Positions 1 through 8,126 of a stretch of 48,788 bases of DNA are shown one piece after another (the stretch's first letter is position 1; the number at the start of each line of letters is the position of its first letter). The position numbers were made by a program, and so were the translations under genes. This DNA comes from Streptomyces tateyamensis. Lineage in GTDB: Bacteria; Actinomycetota; Actinomycetes; Streptomycetales; Streptomycetaceae. The stretch is taken from contig NZ_PYBW01000186.1 in assembly GCF_003205575.1 (NCBI RefSeq), forward strand, positions 1 to 48,788, given 5' to 3'. The notes beneath the pieces were generated by a model. That model ran no database searches. It saw only the letters and a list, made by a program, of their open reading frames with translations, and was not told the origin of the DNA.

Positions 1-10
1 CGGCGGCTGC

Positions 11-451
11 CTATTCGGGCAGGTCCGGGGGCTCCGGCAGCTGCGGCGGCTGCGCGAGGTGGCGGAACTCGGGCTCGTGCGGGTCCGGCAGGTGGCGTAG
101 CTCGGGCAGGTGGGGGATGTCCGGGAGGTGGGACAGTTCGGGCAGGTGCGGGGGCCCCGGCAGGCGGGGCGGGTCGGGCAGGTGGCCGAGTTCCGGTAGG
201 TGCGGGTCGGGCAGATTGGGGGGTCCGGGCAGGTGGGGGATGTCCGGGAGATCGGCGAGGCCGGGCAGTTGCGGGGGCTTCGGCAGCTGCGGCGGCTGCG
301 CGAGGTGGCGGAACTCGGGCTCGTGCGGGTCCGGCAGGTTGGTGAGTTCGGGCAGCTGGGGAGCGTCCGGCAGATTGCTGATCTCGGGCAGTTCCGGCGG
401 CTCCGGCAGGATCGGCACGGCAGGCTCCTTCGCGGTCGGACGGTCCGTCAC
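11..451 (-). CDS. Leu-Pro hexad-repeat protein, function unknown
   Basis: About 146 residues from a GTG at 451 preceded by a GAGG-like ribosome site; the open frame continues upstream to 847, but that part opposes the DUF1876 gene and looks like shadow coding. After roughly 13 residues the whole chain is built on a six-residue period beginning LP (LPEPPE, LPEISN, LPDAPQ, LPELTN and so on), interrupted by longer units containing DPHEPEFRH. The unit ending EFRHLAQPPQLP occurs twice, mirrored by a 67-bp direct repeat in the DNA. There is no signal peptide or membrane segment. I do not recognise a family; the regular proline spacing suggests an extended or polyproline-like rod, which is inference. 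It is divergent from the DUF1876 gene. Stop is TAG at 13-11, so the gene is complete. Confidence 0.55.
   Translation of the reverse strand: MTDRPTAKEPAVPILPEPPELPEISNLPDAPQLPELTNLPDPHEPEFRHLAQPPQLPKPPQLPGLADLPDIPHLPGPPNLPDPHLPELGHLPDPPRLPGPPHLPELSHLPDIPHLPELRHLPDPHEPEFRHLAQPPQLPEPPDLPE
27..93. repeat. 67-bp direct repeat, copy 1
   Basis: Matches 273-339 at all but one position (C at 34 versus T at 280). It lies within the Leu-Pro repeat gene and encodes the segment containing PEFRHLAQPPQLP. In-frame recombination between the copies would remove 82 codons. Confidence 0.9.
273..339. repeat. 67-bp direct repeat, copy 2
   Basis: Second copy of the repeat at 27-93, 246 bases (82 codons) away and in the same reading frame of the Leu-Pro repeat gene. 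Confidence 0.9.
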
Positions 452-535
452 ATCCTCGTTCCGGTCTACCCCGGGGGCAACGCTTGCACCCTGGTACCGG
501 CAGGTCCACGCTGGGGGAGAGGTAGGAGGCGCGCC

Positions 536-799
536 ATGCACAACCAATGGGATGTCGAGCTGTCCTTCGAGGAGGACGGCGTGAACACGCTCTGTGACGC
601 CCGGCTGCTCGGCACCCGGGCCCCGCATCTGGCCGGCCACGGCGAGGCCACCCGCAGCAGCGAGGACCGGCCGCTGGCCAGGATCGGCGAGGAGATGGCC
701 GCCTGTCGGGCGCTGGACGACCTCTCGCACAAGCTCAAGGCGCAGGCGACCGGCGAGATCCAGGACGAGGGGCTCCGCCCCGCCTACCTGATCTACTGA
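536..799 (+). CDS. DUF1876 domain protein
   Basis: 87 residues from ATG 536, chosen because an AGGAGG-type ribosome site lies just upstream (about 523-529). The protein has the compact layout of actinobacterial DUF1876 proteins: an N-terminal strand (NQWDVELSFEEDG), a central GHGEATRS turn, then ARIGEEMAACRALDDLSHKL, where the family usually has an IGDELAAARAL-like helix. Members resemble a small double-stranded-RNA-binding-like fold, but no biochemical role is established. It is divergent from the Leu-Pro repeat gene, with an 84-base gap, and 74 bases precede the aminotransferase on the same strand. Family call from sequence pattern; function unknown. Confidence 0.8.
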   Translation: MHNQWDVELSFEEDGVNTLCDARLLGTRAPHLAGHGEATRSSEDRPLARIGEEMAACRALDDLSHKLKAQATGEIQDEGLRPAYLIY

Positions 800-838
800 G
801 CCCTCGGCTCGTCTGCCGATCACATGGTGGGACGCGAC

Positions 839-867
839 TTCCGACATGTGGTCAGCGTCCGTACGCT
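839..867 (+). promoter_or_regulatory. Candidate promoter giving a leaderless aminotransferase mRNA
   Basis: TTCCGA (839-844) and TACGCT (862-867) are separated by 17 bases, fitting a weak -35 and a TANNNT -10 for the housekeeping sigma factor. Transcription would start at about the ATG at 874, and no ribosome site precedes that ATG. Pattern match only. Confidence 0.35.
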
Positions 868-873
868 GCCCGC

Positions 874-2058
874 ATGATGACCCGTGCCGAAGCCCCGTCC
901 CTGGCCGCCCGAGCCGCGCAGGTGGACGCCTCGCCGGTACGGGAGATCCTCGCGCTGACCGCCCGCCCCGAGGTCATCTCCTTCGCGGGCGGCCTGCCCG
1001 CGCCCGAGCTGTTCGACGCGGCGGGCCTGCGCGCCGCCTACGACGCGGTGCTCGCCGAGCGCCCCGCGCAGGTGCTGCAGTACTCGATCACCGAGGGCGA
1101 TCCGCAGTTGCGCGCCGCGATCGCCGCCCGCTACACCGCCCGGGGCCTGGCCACCACGGCCGCCGACCTGGTGGTCACGGCCGGCTCGCAGCAGGGGCTC
1201 AGCCTGCTGGCCACCGCGCTGCTGGAGCCCGGCGACACCGTGCTGGTGGAGGACCCCAGCTACCTGGCCGCCCTGCAGTGCTTCCGGTTCGCCGGCGCGC
1301 GGGTGCTGCCGGTGCCCTGCGACGAGCACGGGGTGGACCCGCAGGCGGTGGCCGAGCTGGTCCGCAGCGAGCGGCCCAAACTGCTCTACCTGGTCCCCAA
1401 CTTCCAGAACCCCACCGGCCGCACGCTGCCCGCCGAGCGCCGCGCCGCGCTGGCCGAGCTGGCGGCGCGGGACGGGGTCTGGCTGGTCGAGGACGACCCG
1501 TACGGCGAGCTGCGCTTCGAAGGCCAGGCCCAGCCCTGGCTGGCCGAATTCCCGGAGGCGGCCGACCGCACCGTGACGCTGGGCAGCTTCTCCAAGGTGC
1601 TGGCCCCGGGCATGCGACTGGGGTGGCTGCGGGCCCCCGCCGAGCTGCTGCGCGCCTGCGTGATCGCCAAGCAGGCGGCCGACCTGCACACCGCCACCGT
1701 CGACCAGGCCGCGGCCGCCCGCTACCTGGCCGACCAGGACCTGGACGCCCACCTGGCCAAGGTCACCCGCGCCTACCGGGCCCGCCGCGACGCGCTGCTG
1801 GCCGGGCTGGCCGACACCCTGCCCGCGGGCAGCCGGTGGAACCATCCCGAGGGCGGGATGTTCCTGTGGGTCAACCTCCCGGCCGGCCACGACGCCACGG
1901 CCCTGCTGCGCACCGCGATCACCCACGACGTCGCCTACGTCCCCGGCGCCCCCTTCTACGCGGGCCCCGCCGACCCGACCACCCTGCGCATGGCCTTCAC
2001 CACCCACACCCCGGAGGAGATCGCCGCGGGCCTGCGCCGCCTGGCCCGGGTGTTCTGA
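874..2058 (+). CDS. PLP-dependent aminotransferase, fold type I (LysN/ARO8-like)
   Basis: 394 residues, the usual size for stand-alone class I/II aminotransferases related to 2-aminoadipate aminotransferase (LysN) and to the catalytic half of MocR regulators. Visible motifs: FAGGLP near residue 33, the NFQNPTGR substrate/cofactor loop near 172, VEDDPYGELR (Asp for the pyridine nitrogen), and the Schiff-base lysine in GSFSKVLAPGMRLGW near 240. The C-terminal part ends with a typical small domain (GGMFLWVNLP, YVPGAPFY). There is no N-terminal winged helix, so it is an enzyme rather than a MocR regulator. Exact amino-acid substrate cannot be told from sequence. ATGATG at 874 gives two possible starts; the probable -10 box ends 6 bases upstream, so the message may be leaderless. 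A hairpin follows the stop. Confidence 0.9.
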   Translation: MMTRAEAPSLAARAAQVDASPVREILALTARPEVISFAGGLPAPELFDAAGLRAAYDAVLAERPAQVLQYSITEGDPQLRAAIAARYTARGLATTAADLVVTAGSQQGLSLLATALLEPGDTVLVEDPSYLAALQCFRFAGARVLPVPCDEHGVDPQAVAELVRSERPKLLYLVPNFQNPTGRTLPAERRAALAELAARDGVWLVEDDPYGELRFEGQAQPWLAEFPEAADRTVTLGSFSKVLAPGMRLGWLRAPAELLRACVIAKQAADLHTATVDQAAAARYLADQDLDAHLAKVTRAYRARRDALLAGLADTLPAGSRWNHPEGGMFLWVNLPAGHDATALLRTAITHDVAYVPGAPFYAGPADPTTLRMAFTTHTPEEIAAGLRRLARVF

Positions 2059-2068
2059 GGGCGGACCT

Positions 2069-2098
2069 CGCGGGGAGCCGGGAAAACCCGTCCCGCGC
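2069..2098 (+). terminator. Hairpin after aminotransferase
   Basis: CGGG-AAAA-CCCG core (2079-2090) extended outward by GCGGG/CCCGC with a small bulge; lies directly after the stop codon at 2058. No U-run, as is common in Streptomyces. Confidence 0.5.
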
Positions 2099-2125
2099 GG
2101 GCTGACGGTGGGTCAGAATGGTGGT

Positions 2126-2698
2126 ATGGACTTCTTCTCCTCGATACCGGAGCCCGAGCCGCGGCCGGAGTTCGAGCGGCCGGCGCCGCCGGAGTGGATG
2201 GTGCCCGAGGACGTGCGGCCGATCGGGCTGCCGTTCAACAGGTTGCTGCTGAACAACGCGCGGGTGGCGGTCTTCCTGGACGGGTTGCGGGCCTATCCGG
2301 CCGGGTTCGAGTTCGACCTGCACATCCGGTGGGCGCCGGGGCAGGGGCGGCACAGCAATCCGTTCCGCTGGCCCGGGGCGTTCGGGGAGGAGGGCCCGGC
2401 GGAGGAGGAGCTGCGGCTCGGGGTGCTCTACGCGGACGGGCGGCGGGCCGCGACCGACCGCAGCCTGCCGTGGAACGCCCGGGAGCGCCGGCAGCAGCCG
2501 GTGATCTCCGCCAGCCACGGCTCGGGCAGCGACAACCGGATCGAGCAGCGGTTCTACGTCTGGGGCCTGCCCGAGGAGGGGCCCGTCACCCTGGTCTGGG
2601 CCTGGCCGGCCGAGGGCCAGCAGGAGCAGACGGTGCTGCTGGACGGGGACGCGCTGCGCGCGGCCGCGGGCCTGGCCGAGCCGCTCTGGACCGGCTGA
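2126..2698 (+). CDS. Hypothetical cytosolic protein
   Basis: 190 residues from ATG 2126 (an in-frame GTG at 2108 would add six residues). The sequence is acidic and proline-rich at the N-terminus (DFFSSIPEPEPRPEFERPAPPEW), followed by what looks like a beta-rich body (VAVFLDGLRAYPAGFEFDLHIRW; LRLGVLYADGRR; RIEQRFYVWGLPEEGPVTLVWAWP). No signal peptide, membrane segment or catalytic motif is evident. I recognise it only as the type of conserved hypothetical protein common in streptomycetes. Codon use matches neighbouring genes, and the downstream FAD monooxygenase begins 54 bases after its stop. Confidence 0.75.
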   Translation: MDFFSSIPEPEPRPEFERPAPPEWMVPEDVRPIGLPFNRLLLNNARVAVFLDGLRAYPAGFEFDLHIRWAPGQGRHSNPFRWPGAFGEEGPAEEELRLGVLYADGRRAATDRSLPWNARERRQQPVISASHGSGSDNRIEQRFYVWGLPEEGPVTLVWAWPAEGQQEQTVLLDGDALRAAAGLAEPLWTG

Positions 2699-2752
2699 TC
2701 ATCGTCCGTACATACTCGACCGGTCGGCAGGGCGATCGAGGGGAACGCATCC

Positions 2753-3964
2753 GTGCGGTTGGGACGAGTGGCAGTGGTGGGCGGCAGCATCGCCGGGTGC
2801 GCGGCGGCGCTGGCGGTGGCCCGCGCGGGCGCCGACGAGGTGGTGGTCCTGGAGCGGGCCGCCCAGGACCTGCAGGACCGCGGGGTGGGCCTGTCGGTGC
2901 ACGCCGAGCGGTACGCCGAGCTGGCCGAGCTGGGGTACCTGGACGAGTCGATGCCCTGGGTGCGGATAGAGCAGCGGGTCTGGTCCCACCGGGACGGCGA
3001 GCTGTTCGGCGGCCGGCGGTTCGCGGTGCAGCCGTTCGCCTTCCGCACCTACAACTGGGGCAGCCTCTGGCGTGAGCTGCGCGGGCGGATCCCGGCCGCG
3101 GTGAGCTACCGGACCGGCGCCGTGGTCGCCGAGGTGCGCCCGGACGAGGCGGGCGCCGCGGTGCGGCTGGCCGACGGCAGCGAGGAGCGGTTCGACCTGG
3201 TGGTCGGCGCCGACGGCTACCGCTCGGTGGTGCGCGCCGCGGTCGACCCGGGGGACCGCGCGGCCTACGGCGGCTACCTGGCCTGGCGCGGCACACTGCC
3301 GGTCGAGCAGCTGCCCGACTGGTCCGAGGCGCTGCTGGAGGGCGAGGCGGCCACCGTCTGCTTCACCGGCGGCCACGTGGTGGCCTACCGCACCCCGGGG
3401 CCCGGCGGCCGCGGACAGATGGTCAACTGGGTGCTGTACGCGGTCCCGGACCAGGCCGACGAGCTGCGCTTCGACGACCCCGAGGCGGCCTCGCTGCGGG
3501 AGCTGACGCCCGGTCTGGAGCGCCGGCTGCTGCAGCTGGCCGAGCAGGCGCTGCCGCCGTTCTGGGGTGAGGTGGTGCGCCGCACGCCGCCCGGGGAGCG
3601 GTTCGTCCAGCCGATGTACGACCTCGCGGTGGAGCGGTACAGCCTCGGCCGGGTGGTGCTGCTGGGCGACGCGGCCTCGATCGCCCGTCCGCACACCGGC
3701 AGCGGTGCGGTGAAGGCGCTGCAGGACGCGAGCGCGCTGGAGCGGGCGCTGCGCACCGGCGCCGACCTGGCGGCGGCGCTGGCCGCCTACTCCGCCGAGC
3801 GGGCCGAGGTCGGCCGCAAGACCCGCGAACTGGGGCACCGGTTGGGCGTGGCGCAGGTGCAGCAGACCCCCGACTGGTCGCTGCTGGGGCAGCAGGAGCT
3901 GGACCAGTGGTGGCTGGGGGTCAACGCCGGCGCCGGCTTCGGCGGCCACGCGCTGCGGCGCTGA
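2753..3964 (+). CDS. FAD-dependent monooxygenase (group A flavoprotein hydroxylase)
   Basis: 403 residues from GTG 2753, with a GAGGGG ribosome site just upstream. The N-terminal FAD-binding motif VAVVGGSIAGCAAAL (GxGxxG-like), the VVGADGYRSVVR segment near residue 155 (the DG motif that contacts FAD and NADPH) and LGRVVLLGDAASIARPHTGSG near 305 (the GD motif) define an aromatic-hydroxylase-type flavoprotein. The middle segment (LAWRGTLPVEQLPD) and overall length resemble 2,6-dihydroxypyridine 3-monooxygenase-like enzymes. It probably hydroxylates an aromatic or heteroaromatic substrate using NAD(P)H and O2, but the substrate cannot be assigned. It stands alone: upstream is a hypothetical gene, and downstream a short G/C hairpin and a broken phosphatase gene. 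Confidence 0.88.
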   Translation: MRLGRVAVVGGSIAGCAAALAVARAGADEVVVLERAAQDLQDRGVGLSVHAERYAELAELGYLDESMPWVRIEQRVWSHRDGELFGGRRFAVQPFAFRTYNWGSLWRELRGRIPAAVSYRTGAVVAEVRPDEAGAAVRLADGSEERFDLVVGADGYRSVVRAAVDPGDRAAYGGYLAWRGTLPVEQLPDWSEALLEGEAATVCFTGGHVVAYRTPGPGGRGQMVNWVLYAVPDQADELRFDDPEAASLRELTPGLERRLLQLAEQALPPFWGEVVRRTPPGERFVQPMYDLAVERYSLGRVVLLGDAASIARPHTGSGAVKALQDASALERALRTGADLAAALAAYSAERAEVGRKTRELGHRLGVAQVQQTPDWSLLGQQELDQWWLGVNAGAGFGGHALRR

Positions 3965-3982
3965 CGGGGGCTCACCCCCCCG
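3964..3982 (+). terminator. Short GC hairpin after the monooxygenase
   Basis: CGGGGG-CTCA-CCCCCCCG immediately follows the TGA at 3964. Small stem, plausible terminator only. Confidence 0.35.
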
Positions 3983-4047
3983 GGGCGCGAACCTACTGAC
4001 GGGGCGTTATGTCCGAATAGTGATGATCGGCTTGCTAAGCTCGCCCG

Positions 4048-4487
4048 GTGCGCACCTCCGAGGTCCGGCGGCCCGGCGCCCCGGGCACCCTCGCCCACTG
4101 GGCCCCGTACGTGCTGGTGGTCGCCGTCAGCCTGGTGGACCTGTTCAGCCCCCGGGACCAGCGGTACGACCGCTTGCTGGCCGCCGCCCCCGCGCTGGCG
4201 GCCTCCAGCTGGGGCGTGTGCGGCACCGCGCTGGTGGGGCTGATCTCGGTCGCCCTGGATCCCAGGGCGAGCGGCTGCTGCTCTACACCGACGGGGTCGG
4301 CGAGACCCGCGACGGCCAGGGCACCTTCTATCCGCTGCTGCCCCGGCTCGAGCAGTGGACCGGCGCCCCCGGCGGCCGACTGCTCGAGCTGCTCCGCACC
4401 GACCTGCACGCCTACGGCCAGAGCAGCAAGGACGACATCGCGGCCCTGCTGGTGACCCGCCGGACGGAGCATCGGGCCGCAGGCTAG
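4048..4487 (+). pseudogene. PP2C/SpoIIE-type phosphatase remnant with internal deletion
   Basis: From GTG 4048, frame 1 encodes about 70 residues typical of the N-terminal membrane part of actinobacterial PP2C phosphatases (APYVLVVAVSLVDLFSP, then DRLLAAAPALAAS and a second hydrophobic stretch ending LISVALDP). At about 4258 the homology switches frame and jumps to the far C-terminus of a SpoIIE/PP2C domain: GERLLLYTDGVGETRDG, FYPLLPRLEQW, SKDDIAALLVTRR. The catalytic core between them, normally about 200 residues, is missing. The ORF that reads into the C-terminal piece starts at 4020 but its first half is not conserved. I conclude this is a deletion pseudogene of a membrane-anchored serine phosphatase of the anti-sigma-factor pathway type. 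Confidence 0.75.
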
Positions 4488-4556
4488 CGCCGCCCCGTGC
4501 TGCTCACCCGTTCGGCAGCGCCCTGAGTCGGGGGGCCGCAGGTGCCGCTAATTTCT

Positions 4557-4576
4557 CGTCAAGATTGTTCTTGACG
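4557..4576. repeat. Perfect inverted repeat CGTCAAGA-TTGT-TCTTGACG
   Basis: Two 8-bp arms (4557-4564, 4569-4576) around a 4-base loop, in the 284-base gap between the phosphatase remnant and the permease. The right arm contains a -35-like TTGACG. ATCTTGACG recurs at 4725-4733 nearer the permease. It could be an operator or a small hairpin. Confidence 0.6.
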
Positions 4577-4771
4577 CAATTCGCCGCTGCTGACCCGGCG
4601 TCGGCCTGTCACCTGGCCTGTTGCCCCGGGCGCCACGGTGCCGCCATGCAGGCGGAAGCACCGGGACACCTGGACCGGCCTGCGCGGGTAGTGGATGTTG
4701 GTCGCATAATCTGACCCGGCCGTCATCTTGACGGTTGCTACACGTCAGAGCATTTCGACAGGAGTCACACG

Positions 4772-6742
4772 GTGGTCGCCCAATCAGCTCCGGCCGGTCC
4801 CGGCACGGAACCCCCGGTGCGGAGCCGGTTTCGCGCATGGTTGCTGGAGGGCCTGTCGGACCGGGCCAAGCAGCACCCCGGCCCGCACGTGGAGTCCCCC
4901 GGCCACGAGGGCCAGCGCTGGTGGCGAGTGATGTGCCTCACCGGTCTGGACTACTTCTCCACCCTCGGGTACCAGCCCGGCATCGCCGCGCTCGCGGCGG
5001 GCCTGCTCTCCCCGCTGGCGACCATCGTGCTGGTCCTGGTCACCCTGTTCGGCGCGCTGCCGGTCTACCGCCGGGTCGCTCAGGAGAGCCCGCACGGCGA
5101 GGGCTCGATCGCCATGCTGGAGCGGCTGCTGTCGTTCTGGAAGGGCAAGCTCTTCGTGCTCGCCCTGCTCGGCTTCGCGGCCACCGACTTCATCATCACC
5201 ATCACGCTGTCAGCCGCCGACGCCACCGCCCACCTGGTGGAGAACCCGCACCTGAGCTCGGTGCTCGGCGGCCACCAGGTGCTGATCACGCTGCTGTTGA
5301 TCGCCCTGCTGGGCGGCGTCTTCCTGAAGGGCTTCAGCGAGGCGATCGGTATGGCGGTCGTGCTGGTCGGCCTCTACCTGGTGCTCAACGTGGTGGTGAC
5401 GGTGGTCGGCCTCTACCACGTGGTCACCGCCCCGCAGGTGATCACCGACTGGTCCAACGCGCTGACCACCGAGCACGGCAACATCTTCGCGATGATCGGC
5501 GTCTCGCTGGTGGTCTTCCCGAAGCTGGCGCTGGGCATGTCCGGCTTCGAGACCGGCGTCGCGGTGATGCCGCACATCAAGGGCGACCCGGGCGAGACCG
5601 AGGAGAACCCGGTCGGCCGGATCCGTGGTGCCCGCAAGCTGCTGACCACGGCGGCGATCATCATGAGCGTCTTCCTGATCGCCACCAGCTTCGTCACCAC
5701 GCTGCTGATCCCGGCCGACGAGTTCAAGACCGGCGGCCAGGCCAACGGCCGTGCGCTGGCCTTCCTGGCGCACAAGTACCTGGGCGGGGCCTTCGGCAGC
5801 GTCTACGACCTGTCCACCATCGCCATCCTCTGGTTCGCCGGCGCCTCCGCGATGGCCGGCCTGCTCAACCTGATGCCGCGTTACCTGCCCCGCTACGGCA
5901 TGGCGCCCAGCTGGGCCCGCGCGGTGCGCCCGATGGTGCTGGTGCTGACGGCGGTCTCGTTCCTGATCACCTGGATCTTCGACGCCAACGTCGACGCGCA
6001 GGGCGGCGCCTACGCCACCGGTGTGCTGGTGCTGATCACCTCCGCGGCCATCGCGGTGACCATCGCGGCCCGCAAGGCCCGGCAGCGCGGCTGGACCTGG
6101 GCGTTCGGGGTGATCGCGCTGGTGTTCATCTACACCACCGTGGTCAACACGGCCGAGCGGCCGGACGGTGTGAAGATCGGTGCCTGCTTCATCGTGGCGA
6201 TGATCCTGGTCTCGCTGCTCTCCCGGGTGGCCCGCGCCTTCGAGCTGCGGGTGACCGACGTGGTGCTCGACCCCACCGCCGACCGGTTCCTGCGGGACGC
6301 CGCGCACCGCACCATCCGGCTGATCGCCAACGAGCCGAACAACCGCGACGACGAGGAGTACCGGGAGAAGAAGCGGCAGATCCGCAACGACAACGACATC
6401 CCGGCCGAGGACGACCTGGTCTTCGTCGAGGTCAAGGTCACCGACCCCTCGGAGTTCGAGGCCGAACTGAAGGTGCGCGGCGAGGTGCTGCACGACCGCT
6501 ACCGGGTGCTGGTGGTGGAGAGCTCCAGCGTGCCGAACTCGCTGGCCGCGCTCGCCCTGCACGTGCGGGACGTGACCGGGCGCCAGCCGCACCTCTACTT
6601 CGAGTGGACCGAGGGCAACCCGCTGGCCCAGTTCCTGCGGTTCTTCCTGTTCGGCCAGGGCGAGGTGGCCCCGGTCACCCGCGAGGTGCTGCGCGAGGCC
6701 GAGCCGGACCGCAGCCGCCGCCCGCGGGTGCACGTGGGCTGA
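4772..6742 (+). CDS. APC-superfamily permease with C-terminal cytosolic domain
   Basis: 656 residues from GTG 4772; an AGGAG ribosome site lies about 8 bases upstream. After a 50-residue hydrophilic start there are about twelve hydrophobic segments up to residue 490, followed by a soluble tail of about 165 residues (RFLRDAAHRTIRLIANEPNNRDDEEYREK; PHLYFEWTEGNP). The first helix, with TGLDYFSTLGYQPGIAALAAG followed by PHGEGSIAMLE, has the unwound-helix pattern of amino acid/polyamine/organocation transporters. Large APC members with a cytosolic tail include the KimA-type K+ importers, so potassium or an organic cation is possible, but the substrate is not determined here. It is followed by a strong bidirectional terminator shared with the convergent Nramp-like gene. 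Promoter elements with -35-like TTGACG occur at 4728-4733. Confidence 0.85.
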   Translation: MVAQSAPAGPGTEPPVRSRFRAWLLEGLSDRAKQHPGPHVESPGHEGQRWWRVMCLTGLDYFSTLGYQPGIAALAAGLLSPLATIVLVLVTLFGALPVYRRVAQESPHGEGSIAMLERLLSFWKGKLFVLALLGFAATDFIITITLSAADATAHLVENPHLSSVLGGHQVLITLLLIALLGGVFLKGFSEAIGMAVVLVGLYLVLNVVVTVVGLYHVVTAPQVITDWSNALTTEHGNIFAMIGVSLVVFPKLALGMSGFETGVAVMPHIKGDPGETEENPVGRIRGARKLLTTAAIIMSVFLIATSFVTTLLIPADEFKTGGQANGRALAFLAHKYLGGAFGSVYDLSTIAILWFAGASAMAGLLNLMPRYLPRYGMAPSWARAVRPMVLVLTAVSFLITWIFDANVDAQGGAYATGVLVLITSAAIAVTIAARKARQRGWTWAFGVIALVFIYTTVVNTAERPDGVKIGACFIVAMILVSLLSRVARAFELRVTDVVLDPTADRFLRDAAHRTIRLIANEPNNRDDEEYREKKRQIRNDNDIPAEDDLVFVEVKVTDPSEFEAELKVRGEVLHDRYRVLVVESSSVPNSLAALALHVRDVTGRQPHLYFEWTEGNPLAQFLRFFLFGQGEVAPVTREVLREAEPDRSRRPRVHVG

Positions 6743-6756
6743 CGGCTCGTCCGGCG

Positions 6757-6797
6757 ACGGCGAGGGGCCCGGACCACCGGTCCGGGCCCCTCGCCGT
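6757..6797. terminator. Strong bidirectional terminator
   Basis: Perfect 19-bp stem (6757-6775 with 6779-6797) and a 3-base loop, lying between the convergent permease (+) and Nramp-like (-) genes. Confidence 0.9.
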
Positions 6798-6812
6798 GCT
6801 CAGAACCGGCCG

Positions 6813-8126
6813 TCAGCCCAGCCCGACCCAGCCGAGCACGGTCTGCACCAGCAGGATGGTGGACATCAGTGCCACCCCGACCACCACCGTGGTCGCCGCG
6901 ACCCGGTACCGCGGGCCGTTCGCCGCCGCCCCCAGCAGCGAGCGCCGGTTGGTCAGCACCAGCAGGTAGACCAGCACGATCGGGCTGATCAGGCCCTGCA
7001 GCACCTGGGTGCCGATCAGCAGCTGGATCACGTCCACCGGGGTCAGCGCGACGATCGCGCCCAGCGCGATCTGCGCGGTGAACAGGCCCAGGAAGAGCGG
7101 GGCGTCGCGGAAGCTGCGGGAGACCGAGCGCTCCACCCCGGCCGCCTCGCCCACCGCGTAGCTGGCCGACAGCGGCACCACCGCGCCGGCCAGCGCCGAG
7201 GCGCCCAGCAGCCCGAGCGCGAACAGCACCTCGGCCCCCCGCCCGGCCACCGGCCGCAGCGCCGAGGCGGCCTGGGCGGCCGACTCCAGCGGACCGGTGC
7301 CGCCGATCGCGGAGGCGGTCGCGATGATGATGGTCAGGCTGATCAGGCAGGCGAAGACCGCGCCGATGATCGCGTCGGCCCGGATCAGCTTGTAGTCCTG
7401 CGGCTTGGACCCGCGGTCCACCACGCCGGCGGCCGCGTAGAACTGCATGTACGGGCTGACCGTGGTGCCGATCAGCGCCACCGCCAGCAGGATGAAGCTC
7501 TTGTTCGCCTCCACGTGCGGCACCAGCAGGTGCTCGCCGACCGTGCCCCAGTGCGGGTGGCCCAGCACCATCGCGACCGGGTAGGCGAAGAAGGCCAGCG
7601 AGAAGACCAGGAAGATCCGCTCGGCCCAGCGGTAGGAGCCGAACAGCACCAGCGCCCAGAGCAGCACCGCGGCCGGCGGGATCACCGCCCACTTGGGCAC
7701 CCCGAGCAGCCCGAAGGCGGCACCGATGCCGGCGAACTCGGAGACCACCAGGCCGGTGTTGGCCAGCATCAGGCAGGCCACCGCCAGCGCGGTCAGCCGC
7801 AGGCTGAACTGCTCGCGGATCAGCGCGCCCAGCCCCTTGCCGGTGTAGGCGCCGAGCCGGACCGCCATCTCCTGCACCATCACCAGGGCGACGGTGACCA
7901 GCACCATGAAGAACAGCGTGCCGTAGGTGAACTGCGAACCGGCCGAGGCGTAGGTGGCGATGCCGGCCGCGTCGTTGCCCGCGTTGGCGGCCACCAGGCC
8001 GGGGCCGGCGATCATGGCCAGCGCGGCGATCCGGCCCCAGCGCCGGCGCGGGGCGGATCGGCCGGGCGCCGCGGCGGGCTCGGCCACGGCGGCGGGCGAG
8101 GAGCCCGTGTCCAGGTCGCTGGTCAC
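6813..8126 (-). CDS. Nramp-family transporter with non-canonical metal site (possible NRMT-type Mg2+ transporter)
   Basis: 437 residues, about eleven membrane helices, starting at GTG 8126 inside a GTGA overlap with the upstream MgtE-N/CBS gene, so the two are translationally coupled. Overall alignment with Nramp is clear (GPGLVAANAGNDAAGIATYASAGSQF for helix 1; GTTVSPYMQFYAAAGVVD for helix 6). The helix-1 metal motif DPGN reads DAAG here, keeping the Asp but replacing the Asn with Gly, and the helix-6 MPH motif reads SPY, losing the metal-binding Met and His. Transition-metal Nramps conserve these residues; Nramp-related magnesium transporters depart from them. With an MgtE-N/CBS partner and an mgtC gene upstream, Mg2+ is the most likely substrate (inference). 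Confidence 0.85.
   Translation of the reverse strand: MTSDLDTGSSPAAVAEPAAAPGRSAPRRRWGRIAALAMIAGPGLVAANAGNDAAGIATYASAGSQFTYGTLFFMVLVTVALVMVQEMAVRLGAYTGKGLGALIREQFSLRLTALAVACLMLANTGLVVSEFAGIGAAFGLLGVPKWAVIPPAAVLLWALVLFGSYRWAERIFLVFSLAFFAYPVAMVLGHPHWGTVGEHLLVPHVEANKSFILLAVALIGTTVSPYMQFYAAAGVVDRGSKPQDYKLIRADAIIGAVFACLISLTIIIATASAIGGTGPLESAAQAASALRPVAGRGAEVLFALGLLGASALAGAVVPLSASYAVGEAAGVERSVSRSFRDAPLFLGLFTAQIALGAIVALTPVDVIQLLIGTQVLQGLISPIVLVYLLVLTNRRSLLGAAANGPRYRVAATTVVVGVALMSTILLVQTVLGWVGLG

Noticed and set aside
117..799. Plus-strand frames over the Leu-Pro repeat (Gly/Ser/Arg-rich)
   Set aside because: They read the repeat as Gly-Arg low complexity; only the minus strand gives a regular peptide period with a start and ribosome site. 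The DUF1876 gene from 536 is kept.
820..2007. 395-codon minus-strand ORF opposite the aminotransferase
   Set aside because: Gly/Gln/Val-rich shadow; the plus strand encodes an intact PLP enzyme.
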